64,000 bases of DNA, from contig NC_012872.2 in NCBI RefSeq assembly GCF_000003195.3, forward strand, positions 21,745,915-21,809,914. The letters run 5' to 3'. The notes beneath the pieces are model-generated. The model was not told where the DNA came from, made no database searches, and saw only the letters and a program-made list of their open reading frames with translations. The stretch is from Sorghum bicolor (taxonomy: Eukaryota > Streptophyta > Magnoliopsida > Poales > Poaceae). Each line of letters opens with the position of its first letter. The stretch's first letter is position 1. Position numbers and translations under genes: made by a program. Positions 1 to 10,245 of the stretch are shown piece after piece.

Positions 1-370
1 TTTCCTCAAGGGTGAGGAAGTGAGTAGAGTTTTCGTAGCCCAGTGGCGTGGGAGTTTTCCGGCTCATTATCCCTCGGCCTTTGAGGGGCTCGAGGTGCCT
101 TGGCTACTCGAACCGTGCAAGGTTTACCAAACAAGAAAAGAAAATTTCTTGGCTTTTTCGACGCTTGGGGAGGGGTCGTCCCTCTGGTAGCCCCCGAGGG
201 GGTGCGGACTATGATGGGTCATGGTCGGCATCCCCTTTTGACGTCGAGACTATAACTCGTAACTTTTTTTTTTGGTACAGAAAGAAACCGCTCGAGGGAA
301 AGACTTTATTTATTCATGCGTTCATTTACAAAGTCTTCGTACTAAAAGTAGGATCGTAAGTCTAGGACTT
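1..370 (-). other. RT1 region downstream of pol, noncoding
   Basis: This stretch follows the integrase stop on the minus strand and lies before the unseen 3' LTR. I see no convincing ORF. It contains a run of about ten T at 265-275 and several CTCGAG/TCGAG words typical of this element. The polypurine tract and LTR edge are not within the window. Confidence 0.6.
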
Positions 371-1936
371 CTAGGGGTAGAATCGACGTAGCTGTTCGAT
401 GTTCCATGCGTTGGTGAAGACTGCCCCCTTTTCGTCCGCCAATTTGTACGTTCCTGGCTTAAGGACCTCGGCCACCACATACGGGCCTTCCGAAGGTGGG
501 GTCAGCTTGTGGCGTCCTTGGTTGCTTTGCCGGCGTCGTAGGACAAGGTCGCCTACGTTGAGGTCCCTCTTGCGCACGTGCTTGTCGTGGTAGCGTCGGA
601 GTCTCTGTTGATATCTAGCAGAGTTGAGGAGGGCCATGTCTCGAGCCTCCTCGAGTTGGTCGACCGCGTTTTCCTGAGTCTCTTTGTTCGATTGCTCGTT
701 GTAAGCCTTGAGTCGTGGTGACCCATACTCGAGGTCTGTGGGGAGGATAGCTTCAGAGCCGTAGACCACGAAGAACGGGGTGTACTTTGTGGCCCTGCTT
801 GGCGTTGTCCTAAGGCTCCATAGGACTGAGGAAAGCTCCTCGACCCATTTCTTGCCGAATTTCTTCAATCGATTGTAGATCCTTGGCTTGAGTCCTTGCA
901 AAATCATGCCGTTGGCATGCTCGACCTGGCCGTTAGTTCGAGGGTGGGCTACTGCGGACCAGTTCACACGGATGTGATGCTGATCGCAGAAATCCAAGAA
1001 CTTTCTGCCGGTGAACTGGGTGCCGTTGTCGGTGATGATGACATTGGGGATCCCAAACCGATGGATGATGTCGGAGAAGAAAAGGACGGCCTGCTCGGAG
1101 CGGATGTTGGTGATGGGTCGAGCCTCGATCCATTTGGAGAACTTGTCGATGGCCACCAGCAAATGGGTATACCCTCCTTTCGCCTTTTGTAGAGGTCCTA
1201 CTAAATCGAGCCCCCATACCGCAAACGGCCAGGTGATGGGGATCATCTGGAGAGCGTGGGCGGGCAGATGCGTCTGTTTGGCGTAGAATTGGCACCCATG
1301 ACACGAGCGTACGAGCTCGATGGCATCCGCCATGGCCGTTGGCCAGTAAAAGCCTTGCCGAAAAGCGTTTCCTACAAGGGTCCGTGGGGCGGCGTGGTGG
1401 CCACAAGCCCCCGAGTGCAGGTCATCGAGGAGTTTTCGGCCTTCCTCTACGGTGATGCAACGTTGTAAGACCCCCATCTGGCTCCGTCGATATAGCTCGT
1501 TGTCTTCGCCATAGATCACATATGATTTGGCCCGTCGAGCGATACGACGAGCTTCTGTCTTGTCTTCTGGCAACTCACCGCGGATAAGGCAGTCGAGGAA
1601 CGGTGTGCGCCAATCGAATGGTCGACCCGGTCGTCGTTCTATCTCCATCACTTCTTCCTCCATCAAGAGCGCATCGACAGCATTGGTTGGTTGGGCGATG
1701 GTGGTGTCGACGCCAGCCCCCGTGCCTAGGTCGACGGATGGCTCGTGAAGATCCTTTGAGAATGCATCAGGCGGCACTGTGCCTCTGGTAGATGCGATCT
1801 TGGTGAGTTCGTCGGCTGCCTCGTTGTAGCGTCGAGCGACATGGACAAGCTCGAGGCCGTGGAACCTGTCTTCGAGTCGACGGACCTCCTTGCAGTACGC
1901 TTCCATTTTTGGGTCGTGGCAACTCGAGGTTTTCAT
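371..1936 (-). CDS. RT1 pol C-terminal part: end of second RNase H plus integrase
   Basis: An uninterrupted 521-residue frame. Residues 1-50 continue the second (Tat-type) RNase H, with the motif HVARRYNEAADELTKIAS. A linker follows, then integrase: a zinc-binding HHCC region (HSGACGHH ... CHGC, about residues 174-215), the catalytic Asp in WGLDLVGP (about 242), the second Asp in IITDNGTQFTG (about 300) and the Glu in TNGQVEHANG (about 336). All three catalytic acidic residues are present. The protein ends in a basic C-terminal domain with NVGDLVLRRR and finishes NIEQLRRFYP, a normal Tat terminus. Upstream, the polyprotein is cut by a TGA just before 1982, so although this part looks intact it cannot be made from a full-length polyprotein without suppression. 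Confidence 0.9.
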   Translation of the reverse strand: MKTSSCHDPKMEAYCKEVRRLEDRFHGLELVHVARRYNEAADELTKIASTRGTVPPDAFSKDLHEPSVDLGTGAGVDTTIAQPTNAVDALLMEEEVMEIERRPGRPFDWRTPFLDCLIRGELPEDKTEARRIARRAKSYVIYGEDNELYRRSQMGVLQRCITVEEGRKLLDDLHSGACGHHAAPRTLVGNAFRQGFYWPTAMADAIELVRSCHGCQFYAKQTHLPAHALQMIPITWPFAVWGLDLVGPLQKAKGGYTHLLVAIDKFSKWIEARPITNIRSEQAVLFFSDIIHRFGIPNVIITDNGTQFTGRKFLDFCDQHHIRVNWSAVAHPRTNGQVEHANGMILQGLKPRIYNRLKKFGKKWVEELSSVLWSLRTTPSRATKYTPFFVVYGSEAILPTDLEYGSPRLKAYNEQSNKETQENAVDQLEEARDMALLNSARYQQRLRRYHDKHVRKRDLNVGDLVLRRRQSNQGRHKLTPPSEGPYVVAEVLKPGTYKLADEKGAVFTNAWNIEQLRRFYP

Positions 1937-1981
1937 TACTTGGTCGATGACGAGTTGGGAGTCGCCTCGGACGTCGAGGCG

Positions 1982-3588
1982 TCAGACTCCTAACTCGATA
2001 GCGATCTTGAGACCGTTGACGAGGGCCTCATATTCTGCGACATTGTTAGATGCGGCAAAATGAATCCTGATTATGTACCTCATGTGGACGCCCAAGGGTG
2101 AGATGAACAGCAGGCCGGCTCCGGCTCCTGTTTTCATGAGCGACCCATCGAAATACATCGTCCATAGTTCCGCCTGGACCTGGGTTGGGGGGAGCTGGGT
2201 GTCCGTCCATTCTGCGATGAAGTCTACCAGGGCCTGCGATTTGATGGCCTTTCGAGGCGCATAAGTGAGAGTCTCACTCATGAGCTCGACGGACCATTTT
2301 GCTATTCTTCCCGTGGCTTCTTTGCTTTGGATTATTTCGCCTAAAGGAAAAGACGAGACCACCGTGATGGGGTGGCCGAGGAAGTAATGCTGCAGCTTGC
2401 GACGGGCAAGGATTACGGCATAAATCAGCTTCTGGATTTGGGGGTAACGTGCTTTGGTTTCCAAAAGCACCTCGCTGACGAAATATACTGGCCTCTGAAC
2501 CGGTAACGCGTGTCCCTCTTCCTGCCTCTCGACCACCACCGCCGCGCTGACGACCTGGGTCGTCGACGCGACGTAGAGGAGCAGCGGCTCTGCAGGTTGA
2601 GGTGGAACCAGGACTGGTGCCGAGGTCAGCGTCTTTTTCAGTTTTTCGAGTGCTTCCTCGGCCTCGGGGGTCCAAGAAAAGCGCTCGACCTTCTTTAGGA
2701 GTCGATATAATGGTAATGCCTTTTCTCCTAGTCTCGAGATGAAACGGCTCAGAGCCGCCAGGCACCCCGTGACTCTCTGCACACCCTTGATGTCTCGGAT
2801 TGGCCCCATTTTCGTGATGGCTGAGACTTTCTCGGGGTTGGCCTCGATACCGCGCTGCGAAACGATATATCCTAGGAGCATGCCTCGAGGCACGCCGAAA
2901 ACGCACTTCTCGGGATTGAGCTTGATCCGGCTGGTGCGTAAGCAGCTGAAGGCAACCTCGAGGTCCTGGATCAGGTCTCCTCGTCGTTTTGACTTGACGA
3001 CAATGTCGTCGACGTAGGCCTCGACCGTTGAGCCTATATGTTCGCCAAATACGTGGAGCATGCAACGTTGATGGCTCCCGCGTTTCGAAGCCCAAATGGC
3101 ATGGTCACGTAGCAATACATCCCGAAAGGCGTGATGAAAGAGGTCGCGAGCTGGTCGGACTCCTTCATTTTTATTTGGTGGTAACCAGAATAAGCATCAA
3201 GGAAAGAAAGGGTTTCACATCCCGCGGTAGAATCGACAATCTGATCAATGCGTGGCAATGGAAAGGGAACTTTCGGACATGCTTTATTCAAACTAGTATA
3301 ATCGACACACATCCTCATTTTCCCATTCTTTTTCTTAACTAATACAGGGTTTGCTAACCAGTCAGGATGATGAACCTCCTTGATGAATCCGGCCGTCAAA
3401 AGCTTGTGGACTTCCTCGCCAATGATCTTGCGCTTCTCCTCGTCGAATCGGCGCAACCGCTGCTTCACTGGTTTGGAACCGGCTCGAATCTCCAAGGAGT
3501 GCTCGGCGACTTCCCTCGGTATGCCTGGCATGTCCGAGGGACTCCATGCAAACATGTCGGCATTTGCACGGAGAAAGTCGACGAGCAC
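1982..3588 (-). pseudogene. RT1 reverse transcriptase, RNase H and start of second RNase H (frameshifted)
   Basis: The first part (3588 to about 3080) carries RT fingers and palm: VKKKNGKMRMCVDYTSLNKACPK, SFLDAYSGYHQI and MPFGLRNAGA. Near 3078 the frame changes, consistent with a small deletion in the segment right after NAGA. The second frame (to 1982) continues with the catalytic AYVDDIVVKSK, the RT thumb, a Ty3-type RNase H (PVYFVSEVLLETKARYPQ), and the start of the second RNase H (MYFDGSLMKTGAGAGLLFISP ... SNNVAEYEALVNGL). The frame stops at 1982 and resumes as the 371-1936 frame after about 45 bases. The set is typical of a Tat element. A stop just upstream of 3588 separates it from the protease linker. 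Confidence 0.9.
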
Positions 3589-3594
3589 AGCTTC

Positions 3595-6500
3595 CTATTT
3601 GGGGTCGAGGTCGGTGCTGATCGTCAGCACTTTGCCGTCGGAGTTGTTGGGGTCGAGCGGGATCTTCTTGGTTCCTTCCGCCGCCTCGAAGCTGCCCGCA
3701 TGACGCTTAGGCTCGGGAGCCTCAGCGGCCATGGCCTCGAGCTTTGCAACGAGCTCGGTGGAGCTCTCGACCGCCTCTCCGTACACGACGCACTCGACGT
3801 CGCACTCGTACGCGTGCTCGAAGGAGGAACTGACGGTGATGACGCCTTTGGGACCAAGCATCTTCAGCTTCAAGTATGTGTAGTTGGGTATAGCCATGAA
3901 CTTGGCGTAGCCCGGGCGCCCGATGATGGCGTGGTACGTGCCTCAGAACCCAACCACCTCAAAGGTGAGGGTCTCCTTCCTGAAGTTGGCCGCCGTGCCG
4001 AAGCAGACCGGTAGGTCGATTCGACCTACTGGCAGCGCCTTTTTCCCTGGCACGACGCCATGGAAACCGCCGGCGCTTGGCTGGAGGCGCCCTCTATCGA
4101 TGCCGAGGAGATCGAGGGTCTCGAGGTAGATGATGTTGAGGCTGCTGCCACCATCCATCAGCACTTTCGAGAGTCGAGTGTTGACGATGATGGGGTCGAC
4201 GACGAGCGGGTAGACGCCTGGGGCGACTACCTTGTCAGGGTGGTCTTCTCGGTCGAAAGTGATAGGAGTGCTTGACCAGCTAAGGTATTGGGGCACCGCC
4301 ATTCTTGCCGCAAAGACTTCGCGACGCTCCCTTTTGCGCTGCCTCGTGGTCAACTGAGTCGAGGGCCCGCCATAGATCATGTAGCAGTCGTGGACGGCGG
4401 GGAAGCCGTCGTCATCTTTGTTGTCCTCCTTGCCGCCAGCCTTCTCTTTCTTGGAGTCATCGCGCGTATCTTTTTTGAACCCCTGACCTTCGAAATGCTT
4501 TCTCAGCATACGACAGTCCTTGAGTTTGTGGTTGGCGCCCCCCTTATGGTAAGGGCACGGCTCCTCCAACATCTTATCGAAGATGCCTCCATCCGGAGGG
4601 CCTCGCGGCTTCTTTCGATCCATGGCAGCGACGAGGTTGTCATCTGAATCTTCCCGGTGGAACTGCCGCACTTTCTGCTTCTTTTTATTTTTCTTGTGGC
4701 CTCGACTGGAGGTCCCATCTTCATCGACGGGCTGCTTGCCTTTTCTTCCTTCTGAGCTGAAGAAGGCGCCGACTGCCTCCTCCCCTGCCGCGTAGTTAGC
4801 TACTACGTCCATCAGCTCGTCGACGGTCTGAGGTCGATTGCGACCTAGTTCCCGCACCAAGTCTCGACTGGTGGTGCCCGAGACAAACGCCAAGATGACG
4901 TCGTGGTCAGGGATGTGCGGCAACTCAGTGCGCTGCTTCGAGAAGCGTCGAGCGTACTCCCGAAGAGTTTCTCCTGACTTCTGCTTGCATTTGCTGAGGT
5001 CCCACGAGTTCCCCGGCCGTATGTAGGTCCCTTTGAAGTTACCCTCGAAGACTCTGACCAGATCAACCCAGTTGTGGATCTGATTGGCAGCGAGTTCCTC
5101 GAGCCATCGACGGGCGGTGTCAGAGAGGAAAAGGGGTAGCTGTCTGATGATGGCTCGATCATCACCTCGAGCGCCACCTAGCTAACAGGCCAGCCTGAAA
5201 TCGACCAGCCATAGCTCTGGCTTGGTCTCTCCATTGTACTTCGCGATGCTGGTCGGGGGTCGAAATGGATTGGGTAGGGGCGTGCTGCGAATCGCCCTGC
5301 TGAACACCCGTGGGCCCGGTGGCTCGAGGGCCACCCGGTCTTCGTCGCTGTCGTATCTCCCACCGCGGTGCGCGCTATAACCACGTTCTTCCGCGTCTCC
5401 GTGCCGGCGGCGTCTATTTTCTTTGATGTCGTGCCGCGCGTCGTGTCGACGCTGATTGTCGGCAGGGAGGATAAGAGCGGTCTTTCTACCTCGAGGGGGA
5501 GGTTGTTGATGGACTGACACCTCCTCTTCGTTTAGAGGCTGTTCGTCGCGCTTCTCTGTGGCAACTCCTCGTCGTCGAGACGCCGAACTTTCGGCTTGTT
5601 GAACTGCTGCCACCTGAAGCAATGTCTGAACTTCATCTCGGATGCGTCGGGCCTGGGAATTCGACGGCTCTGGCATGTTACGTAGCAGCATCGTCGCTGC
5701 CACTACATTCTGGCCTGCTCGAGGGAAACGGCTGACAGGTTGCTCCGCCTCTGCGTCACCGACGATTTGTCGATGTACCTCTCGAGCGCGTCTACGGACA
5801 CTTCCGCCCGGCGGGTAGGGCAGGTCTTGTTCGAGGATTTGCTCGAGCAGGACGAGGCGCTCGCGGTCTTCGTCGAGCTTCATTTTGAGCTCCCGCGAGC
5901 TGCGCGATTCTGTCTTCCTGAGGTGCGGGATCGACTTGTCCGTCGTTCCCAGGCGTCCTGGGGTCTTCTCGCGCCGCGGGGGCTCGACCACCCGCAGCAA
6001 TATCCCGTGTCTCGTCAGTAGTTTCTACCGCCCCGTCGACGTGATAACATTCCCTCGTAGGGCCATAGCTGTCTGTCTCGGAGTCGGAGTCTGGTTCGGC
6101 GGCGTAGAAACACCCACGTCCTTCCCCCAGCAATCGTTGCCTGAGGGAGGTGATCGAGTATCGTCCAGGGCCTAGACGACGGAGGCCTCGTACTCGGGAA
6201 AGGTCCGGCAGCTCGGACGCCGGCCGCCGTGCTTCAGAGCTATGTGGGAGGACCATGGGTCTTTCCACGTACGTCTGGGCGTTTGGGCATATCGTCCTGG
6301 CGAGCGACGCCGCGGCGTTGTCCATTCCGAACGGCAGTGCCGCCCTTGGAGAGAACAACCCGTGTGGAAGTAGCCTAGCTGCGGTGGGGGAGAGGGCGCG
6401 AGACGCGTCCCCTCCCGTCGTCGCGCGGTGCTGAGTCGTCGCACTTGTTGCTCCGTCACATGGTGCTGCCGACTTGTGGCCCACATCCTGCCTCGCACGA

Positions 6501-6775
6501 GTTGTTGGTCGTGCTGAAGCAGAAGGGCCGCGGTGGTGCTGTCCGTGCCTCTTCTTAGGCGGGGAGGCGTGGTGATGAGGGCGTCTCGGGGCCTTCAACC
6601 GTGCTGGCGTAACGCGGGCTCCTCCTGGTCCTTTGACTGAGAGCAAGATCATGTCGTAGCCGGAGCCCGTAGACATGAACTCGAGACTCCCAAACCAAAT
6701 CACCGTGGAGCGCGGAAACGGCGAGGCGAGAGTAGCCATCCGGAAAGGAGTGGGAAATCGATGAAAAAGAAACAC
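3595..6775 (-). pseudogene. RT1 gag and protease region (stops and one frameshift)
   Basis: The gag N-terminal part lies in one frame (6775 to about 5990; the first Met is only 27 bases from the LTR, and another Met follows at about 6739). It is basic and Pro/Arg-rich and ends with DSDSETDSYGPTRE. The frame then shifts to the one running 6000-3943. That frame holds coiled-coil-like ELKMKLDEDRERLVLLEQIL, the gag core (LPLFLSDTARRWLEEL ... EGNFKGTYIRPG) and a variant zinc knuckle CPYHKGGANHKLKDC. The retropepsin active site follows, KVLMDGGSSLNIIY at about 4155 (DGG in place of the common DSG/DTG). A TAG at about 5182 interrupts gag, a TGA near 3940 falls before the second protease motif (IIGRPGYAKF), and a stop precedes the RT. 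Most low-frame ORFs overlapping here are shadows. Confidence 0.85.
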
Positions 6776-6784
6776 GCAGGACCC

Positions 6785-6800
6785 CTACCTGGCGCGCCAA
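6785..6800 (-). other. RT1 tRNA primer-binding site
   Basis: Read on the minus strand, the LTR end CCGACA is followed after one base by TTGGCGCGCCAGGTAGGGG. A TGG start one base from the LTR is what a primer-binding site complementary to a tRNA 3' CCA end looks like. The core TGGCGCGCCA is a perfect palindrome. I do not assign the tRNA. Confidence 0.75.
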
Positions 6801-6801
6801 C

Positions 6802-7810
6802 TGTCGGTGTTTTTCCCCCCGGGGGGTCACACCAACGAGTAAATTTATATGCGTGCTCCCTTTTCCGGATGGTGATGCAAGAAGACACAGAGATTTATCC
6901 TGGTTCGGGCAAGAGAAGGCACTACGTCCAGCGGGGGGAGAGAGTTTGTATTATCTTGCACCTAAGTGCTTGTACAGGGGCGAATACAAGCGTGGTATGA
7001 AGTGTGGGACTCTACTACGTATGAGTGTGGCCTTGTGTTGTTGTGTCCCCTTCTTCTATTCCTGAGTCTCTCCTTTTATAGCTCCAAGGAGAGACACAGG
7101 GTACATGCGTAGACGTTAGAGTAGGGATCGATAGCCGCATGGAGCGCTGACCTACTCGAGGCTTCCGTACGGCATGGCCTCGAGCCGTCCCATCTTGATA
7201 GCCCGGTGATGATTACGCGTGCTCCTGCGTTCTACCCTGCCCGCCGCCTTGCGCTGGTTCTGAGGTCGCATGCGTGTACGGTATGGTGCGGATCCGGCGG
7301 GGTAGCTGTGGTGTTGTCAGTCGACGCCCAACTTGTCCCTAGGAAGGGACCCTGTTCGGTCGAGGGTCGGACGCCGTGTAATATGCCGATATCTGGAGCG
7401 CTGACCTTGGGTGTCTCGAGGGGGTCCCGATTAGACATTCCATCCTTGTTTCCTGCATCCTGACACGCCCTGGGTCGTTCGGTGGGAAGGCTGCAAAAAG
7501 AACGATGGGACAGAAGCTTGTTCCCTATCACGCCTTCCGTGACCCGTGTGTTAGGTGGGGAAGCGTCAGGTGCATTTAATGCTCCGGCCCGCGTGCGCGC
7601 GTCAGGCGGCGGACAATGTCTTTGCGCTCGACGCCCCTCGGTTCGCTCGAGCCCGCTTCCGTATTCGACGATAGTTGCTTGCTCGAGCCCTGGCCGATTC
7701 GCTCGACGGTACTTCCGTCTTCGAGGCTGCGACCGTCGACGGCCGCCCGTGTGTACGGTTGGTCTCGTTATACGTATTGGTGAGGGTACCCCTCGTTGGT
7801 ACCCTCGACA
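6802..7810 (-). repeat. RT1 5' LTR (1009 bp)
   Basis: On the minus strand the LTR starts TGTCGAGGGTACC at 7810 and ends CACCGACA at 6802, so it has TG...CA ends with TGTC/GACA inverted termini. The primer site lies just inside it. A TATA box (TATAAAAG, minus strand, 7080-7073) sits about 270 bases before the 3' end, which gives a plausible U3/R boundary. The mate LTR is outside the window, so its length cannot be cross-checked. Confidence 0.85.
7073..7080 (-). promoter_or_regulatory. RT1 LTR TATA box
   Basis: TATAAAAG on the minus strand inside the LTR, followed downstream by GAGAGACTCAGG. Position relative to the LTR end fits a retrotransposon promoter driving the minus-strand transcript. 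Confidence 0.5.
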
Positions 7811-8883
7811 CAAGAATTACTTCAAGATTATCTATATCGGGATATCAGAGCACTAACCACAGAAAGAGATGAGAAGGGGGCTAGGAAGGTCTGACTACGG
7901 TCCTACAAACACCGATCCGAACGTGGTGGAATACGTCGACCGTTAGGGCTGTCACTACCCTAGGGCTACCACAACAATCCGTGGGATTGGGTGCAATTCC
8001 AGGTAATCGCAAGACTAAACACCACGTCTAATCTATTAATTACTACTCTAGCGTTATAAAGACTAGAGCACTTGATGCAAGCGGGAATCCAATAAATAAC
8101 TTGAATGTAAATAAAAGTAATTAAAGAACTCAGGAATTATGAATTGAAGAACCTGGAGAACGATGAAGAACGAACCAGTTGCTGCAAAAGTACAATGTTG
8201 AGGAAGATCCGACAGATCCGGCTCCTCCTCCGCTCTCCTCTTCTCTCTCCCTATTTTCTTGATTACAACTAGAACTAACTAGAACTAGAACTAGAGGAAC
8301 TAGAACTAGAACTAGATGAACTAGAACTAGATCTAGATGAACTAGAGGTAGAACTAGAAGAACTAGAGGGATCCTCTCTACTTGGATGAAGAATTGAAAC
8401 CCTAACTTTGATTCTGTAGAAGAGGTATGATCTCCAGGGGCCAGGGGGGTCTGGTTTTATAGTCCCTTCAAGTGAATCTGGGTCATCGGATCAAACCGAC
8501 ATTGATCGTGTGGTTTTCCTTGAAGTATCAGGTCGGTGGAGCATGATCCCCGAACTTCACCCTGATTGGTCCAGGGGGGAGGGCGGGCGCCCTCAGGACT
8601 AGGGCAGGCGCCCTGACCCTGAGGCCTCTCGTCTTCCGCTTCGGTCCCGTGGCTTCTGGAGTCTTCTAGATGATAGAAAATTACGCGGCACGTTAATATC
8701 TCTATGTAAACCCGACGTGTGGGCCTTTCTTCCGTATTTCCTGATAACCCCCTGCAGAAATAGACAAACACCAAAACTTGTGGAATTCTGTCGGATAAAA
8801 CCCTAAGTCTAGGTGTTGGTTGCATTTGGATCCTTTTCTATGATTAATTGATGGTTAAATATGAGCATTAAGGACCGTCAACA
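7811..8883 (-). repeat. Y: solo LTR of the A/B-related group, left part cut off by RT1
   Basis: The right edge on the minus strand begins TGTTGACGGTCCTTAATGC, matching the LTR starts of B, Z and W. It shares their blocks: the conserved small ORF (8825-8457), the TATA motif TATAAAACCAGACCCCCC at 8461-8445 and a GGGCGCC-type GC block around 8580-8615. It is not element A's own LTR: it is oriented opposite to A and is followed at 8884 directly by mid-gag sequence of A, with no primer site. RT1 has inserted in it, so its other end lies left of the window. Element A resumes at 8884 with TGGTC, the expected target-duplication copy. Confidence 0.75.
8268..8368. repeat. (AACTAG)n short tandem repeat in LTR Y
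   Basis: About 100 bases built from imperfect AACTAGA/AACTAG units, with GATGAACTAG variants. It looks like local expansion of a hexamer within the LTR. The corresponding place in the other LTRs of this group lacks it. Confidence 0.85.
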
Positions 8884-9547
8884 TGGTCTTATTCATATAA
8901 ACTTTGGTAGAGTTTTTCTTTCTTTATCTATTAGTAAAGCAAGGTATGTCTTCGTTCGTGGACATCCTTCTTGCACTAGTCTTCATAGAAAAATCCTAGA
9001 GATAGAGAAGGAATCATCTCCTAGACAATGAAAGGAAGTTTCAATAGCCAATTTCTAAACATTTCAATCCCATGACTCGGCTATCCATCCCATCTTTGAG
9101 CTTAATAATTTCTACTATGCTCTTTCTCTTAAACCTCCCGATAATCCTATGAATCTATCTATACATCCCATGCATAAGAGTCACCAAGACCACAAGGAGG
9201 ATCGAGAAGAGCAACATCAATGGCTAGAGGGCACTAAAAATCCATGTGCTATCACCATTGAATGGATGGATAAAACAAACTTGAGAGATAATCCTAGAGG
9301 AATTTTTAGCATTCATGAAGAATCATCATTGGAGTTTGAGAATGAGAGAAACAACAGTGAGCATGGAAGTTATTTCATAAATACCTCACCATGTCCTTGC
9401 TCATATAAAACATCTCCCCAATCAATTGGTCTCTCTAACCTTACCACATTTGAGATCTCCAACCCCCTCTTCCTTTCTATTTATAAAAACTTTAAAAGGG
9501 TGGTTATCAATGCATATGTCTATATTAAATATTGCAGATCTCGTTGA
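8884..9547 (+). pseudogene. Element A gag-position ORF, C-terminal part
   Basis: Translated in the frame ending at 9547 it matches the product at 16112-16858 of element B over long stretches, for example SLSISKGRYVF, HPSCTSLHRKILEIEKESS, PPDNPMNLS and HQWLEGTKNPCAIT. Two stops occur near 9030 and 9058, upstream of the open part that begins at 9149. Compared with B it keeps an additional ~60-residue segment (about residues 35-95 of the open frame) that B lacks. I recognise no standard gag motif such as a zinc knuckle here, so gag is inferred from position between primer site and protease. It starts abruptly because solo LTR Y has inserted in it. Confidence 0.6.
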
Positions 9548-10191
9548 GTTGATTGATGGTTTCCCAATGACAAGCTTAGTGTCCTAAAACAAGCACTTAT
9601 CAGATCATAACATGAACTTCTAATTATTTGCAACATTGCCTTGTGTATTGAGCATATAAAGATAATTGTAGAAATATTACTTCGGGTATTCTTGCCACTA
9701 ACCTTTCTAGGATTGGAGCAAGAAGATCGGATGAATGACAAGCACAAGGTATGTCCAACCAATCATCATGCAACATTGAATTAAATTCATCCAATCTTGA
9801 TTTTTTGCAAAATTCAAGCTTGGGGGAGTACTTCACATAAAAACATCCTTTGCCATGTTGCTATGTTGGTTGTCCTTACCTTTGAGACATGCTCAATTTG
9901 TTAAATACTAATTACACTACTTCACCTCCACTTGAGTAGATCTCTATAAATGCCCTCATGCTACCTTTATTTGCTTTAGTATATGTCTAGGTTTGGAGTA
10001 GTTTCATTTATCTCTTAATTAAGCATGGTGCATAGTTTAGGAATGATGATCTTACTTCCAAAGGATTTTTTTAAATTAAGCGTGGTGCTTAGGTTAAAAT
10101 GCCCTCCTAAATCAAATTAGACATGGTGTCTAGGTTGATTTTTGAGCCGATAGTATGCTATAGTAGATATGAGATATTTTGTTGGACTAAC
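9548..10191 (+). other. Element A noncoding spacer
   Basis: No supported gene. It contains a polypurine-like motif AAGCTTGGGGGAGTA at 9816-9830, whose counterpart in B (15842-15856) is mutated. The spacer also holds three degraded repeats of the form (A)AAT(T)AAGC(A/G)TGGTG(C/T)ATAG/TTAG at about 10017-10130. Confidence 0.55.
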
Positions 10192-10227
10192 CCCTGTGTT
10201 GATATTTAGGAACGCAATAAGGAAATG

Positions 10228-10245
10228 ATCCGCAAGCGCACGGAT
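10228..10245 (-). other. U5 hairpin, element B 3' LTR
   Basis: On the transcribed strand: ATCCG, loop TGCGCTTG, CGGAT. The same stem-loop occurs at 17003-17020, 25089-25106 and 53993-54010. At 18176-18193 it appears with both sides of one pair changed (ATCTG/CAGAT). The covariation supports an RNA structure close to the LTR end. Confidence 0.65.

Larger units (their letters stand above)
1..7810 (-). mobile_element. RT1: Tat-lineage Ty3/gypsy retrotransposon, 3' end outside window
   Basis: Reading on the minus strand, the order is 5' LTR (7810-6802), primer site, gag, protease, RT, RNase H, a second RNase H, then integrase ending at 371. A second RNase H-like domain between RT-RNase H and integrase is the known hallmark of the Tat lineage (Retand/RIRE2-like elements in grasses). 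The 3' LTR must lie left of base 1. The element is inserted in solo LTR Y, whose sequence resumes at 7811; the expected 5-bp target duplication copy on this side is CAAGA (7811-7815), but the left copy is off the window. The coding region is broken by stops and frameshifts, so this copy is not autonomous. TCGA tetranucleotides are unusually dense throughout. Confidence 0.9.
8884..10196 (+). mobile_element. Element A, left part (Athila-like, no pol)
   Basis: Plus-strand remnant of element A between solo LTR Y and element B. It holds the distal half of the gag-position ORF (8884-9547) and noncoding sequence to 10196. The same sequence in reverse orientation occurs in element B (about 15530-16600), showing A and B are relatives. 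A continues at 19842 after B. The pre-insertion site reads through AACCCCTG, and CCCTG (10192-10196) is the left copy of B's target duplication. A's 5' LTR and primer site are outside the window. Confidence 0.8.

Noticed and set aside
3367..4014. Plus-strand ORF of 215 residues
   Set aside because: It is a shadow of RT1 gag-pol on the other strand; the high G+C content makes long spurious frames common in RT1.
6791..6798. GGCGCGCC (AscI) as a cloning artefact
   Set aside because: It lies exactly at the primer-binding-site position, one base from the LTR end, in continuous element sequence.
7811..8883. LTR Y as the 5' LTR of element A
   Set aside because: Y is oriented on the minus strand while A reads plus, and the sequence after 8883 is mid-gag with no primer site. 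A solo LTR inserted in A fits better.
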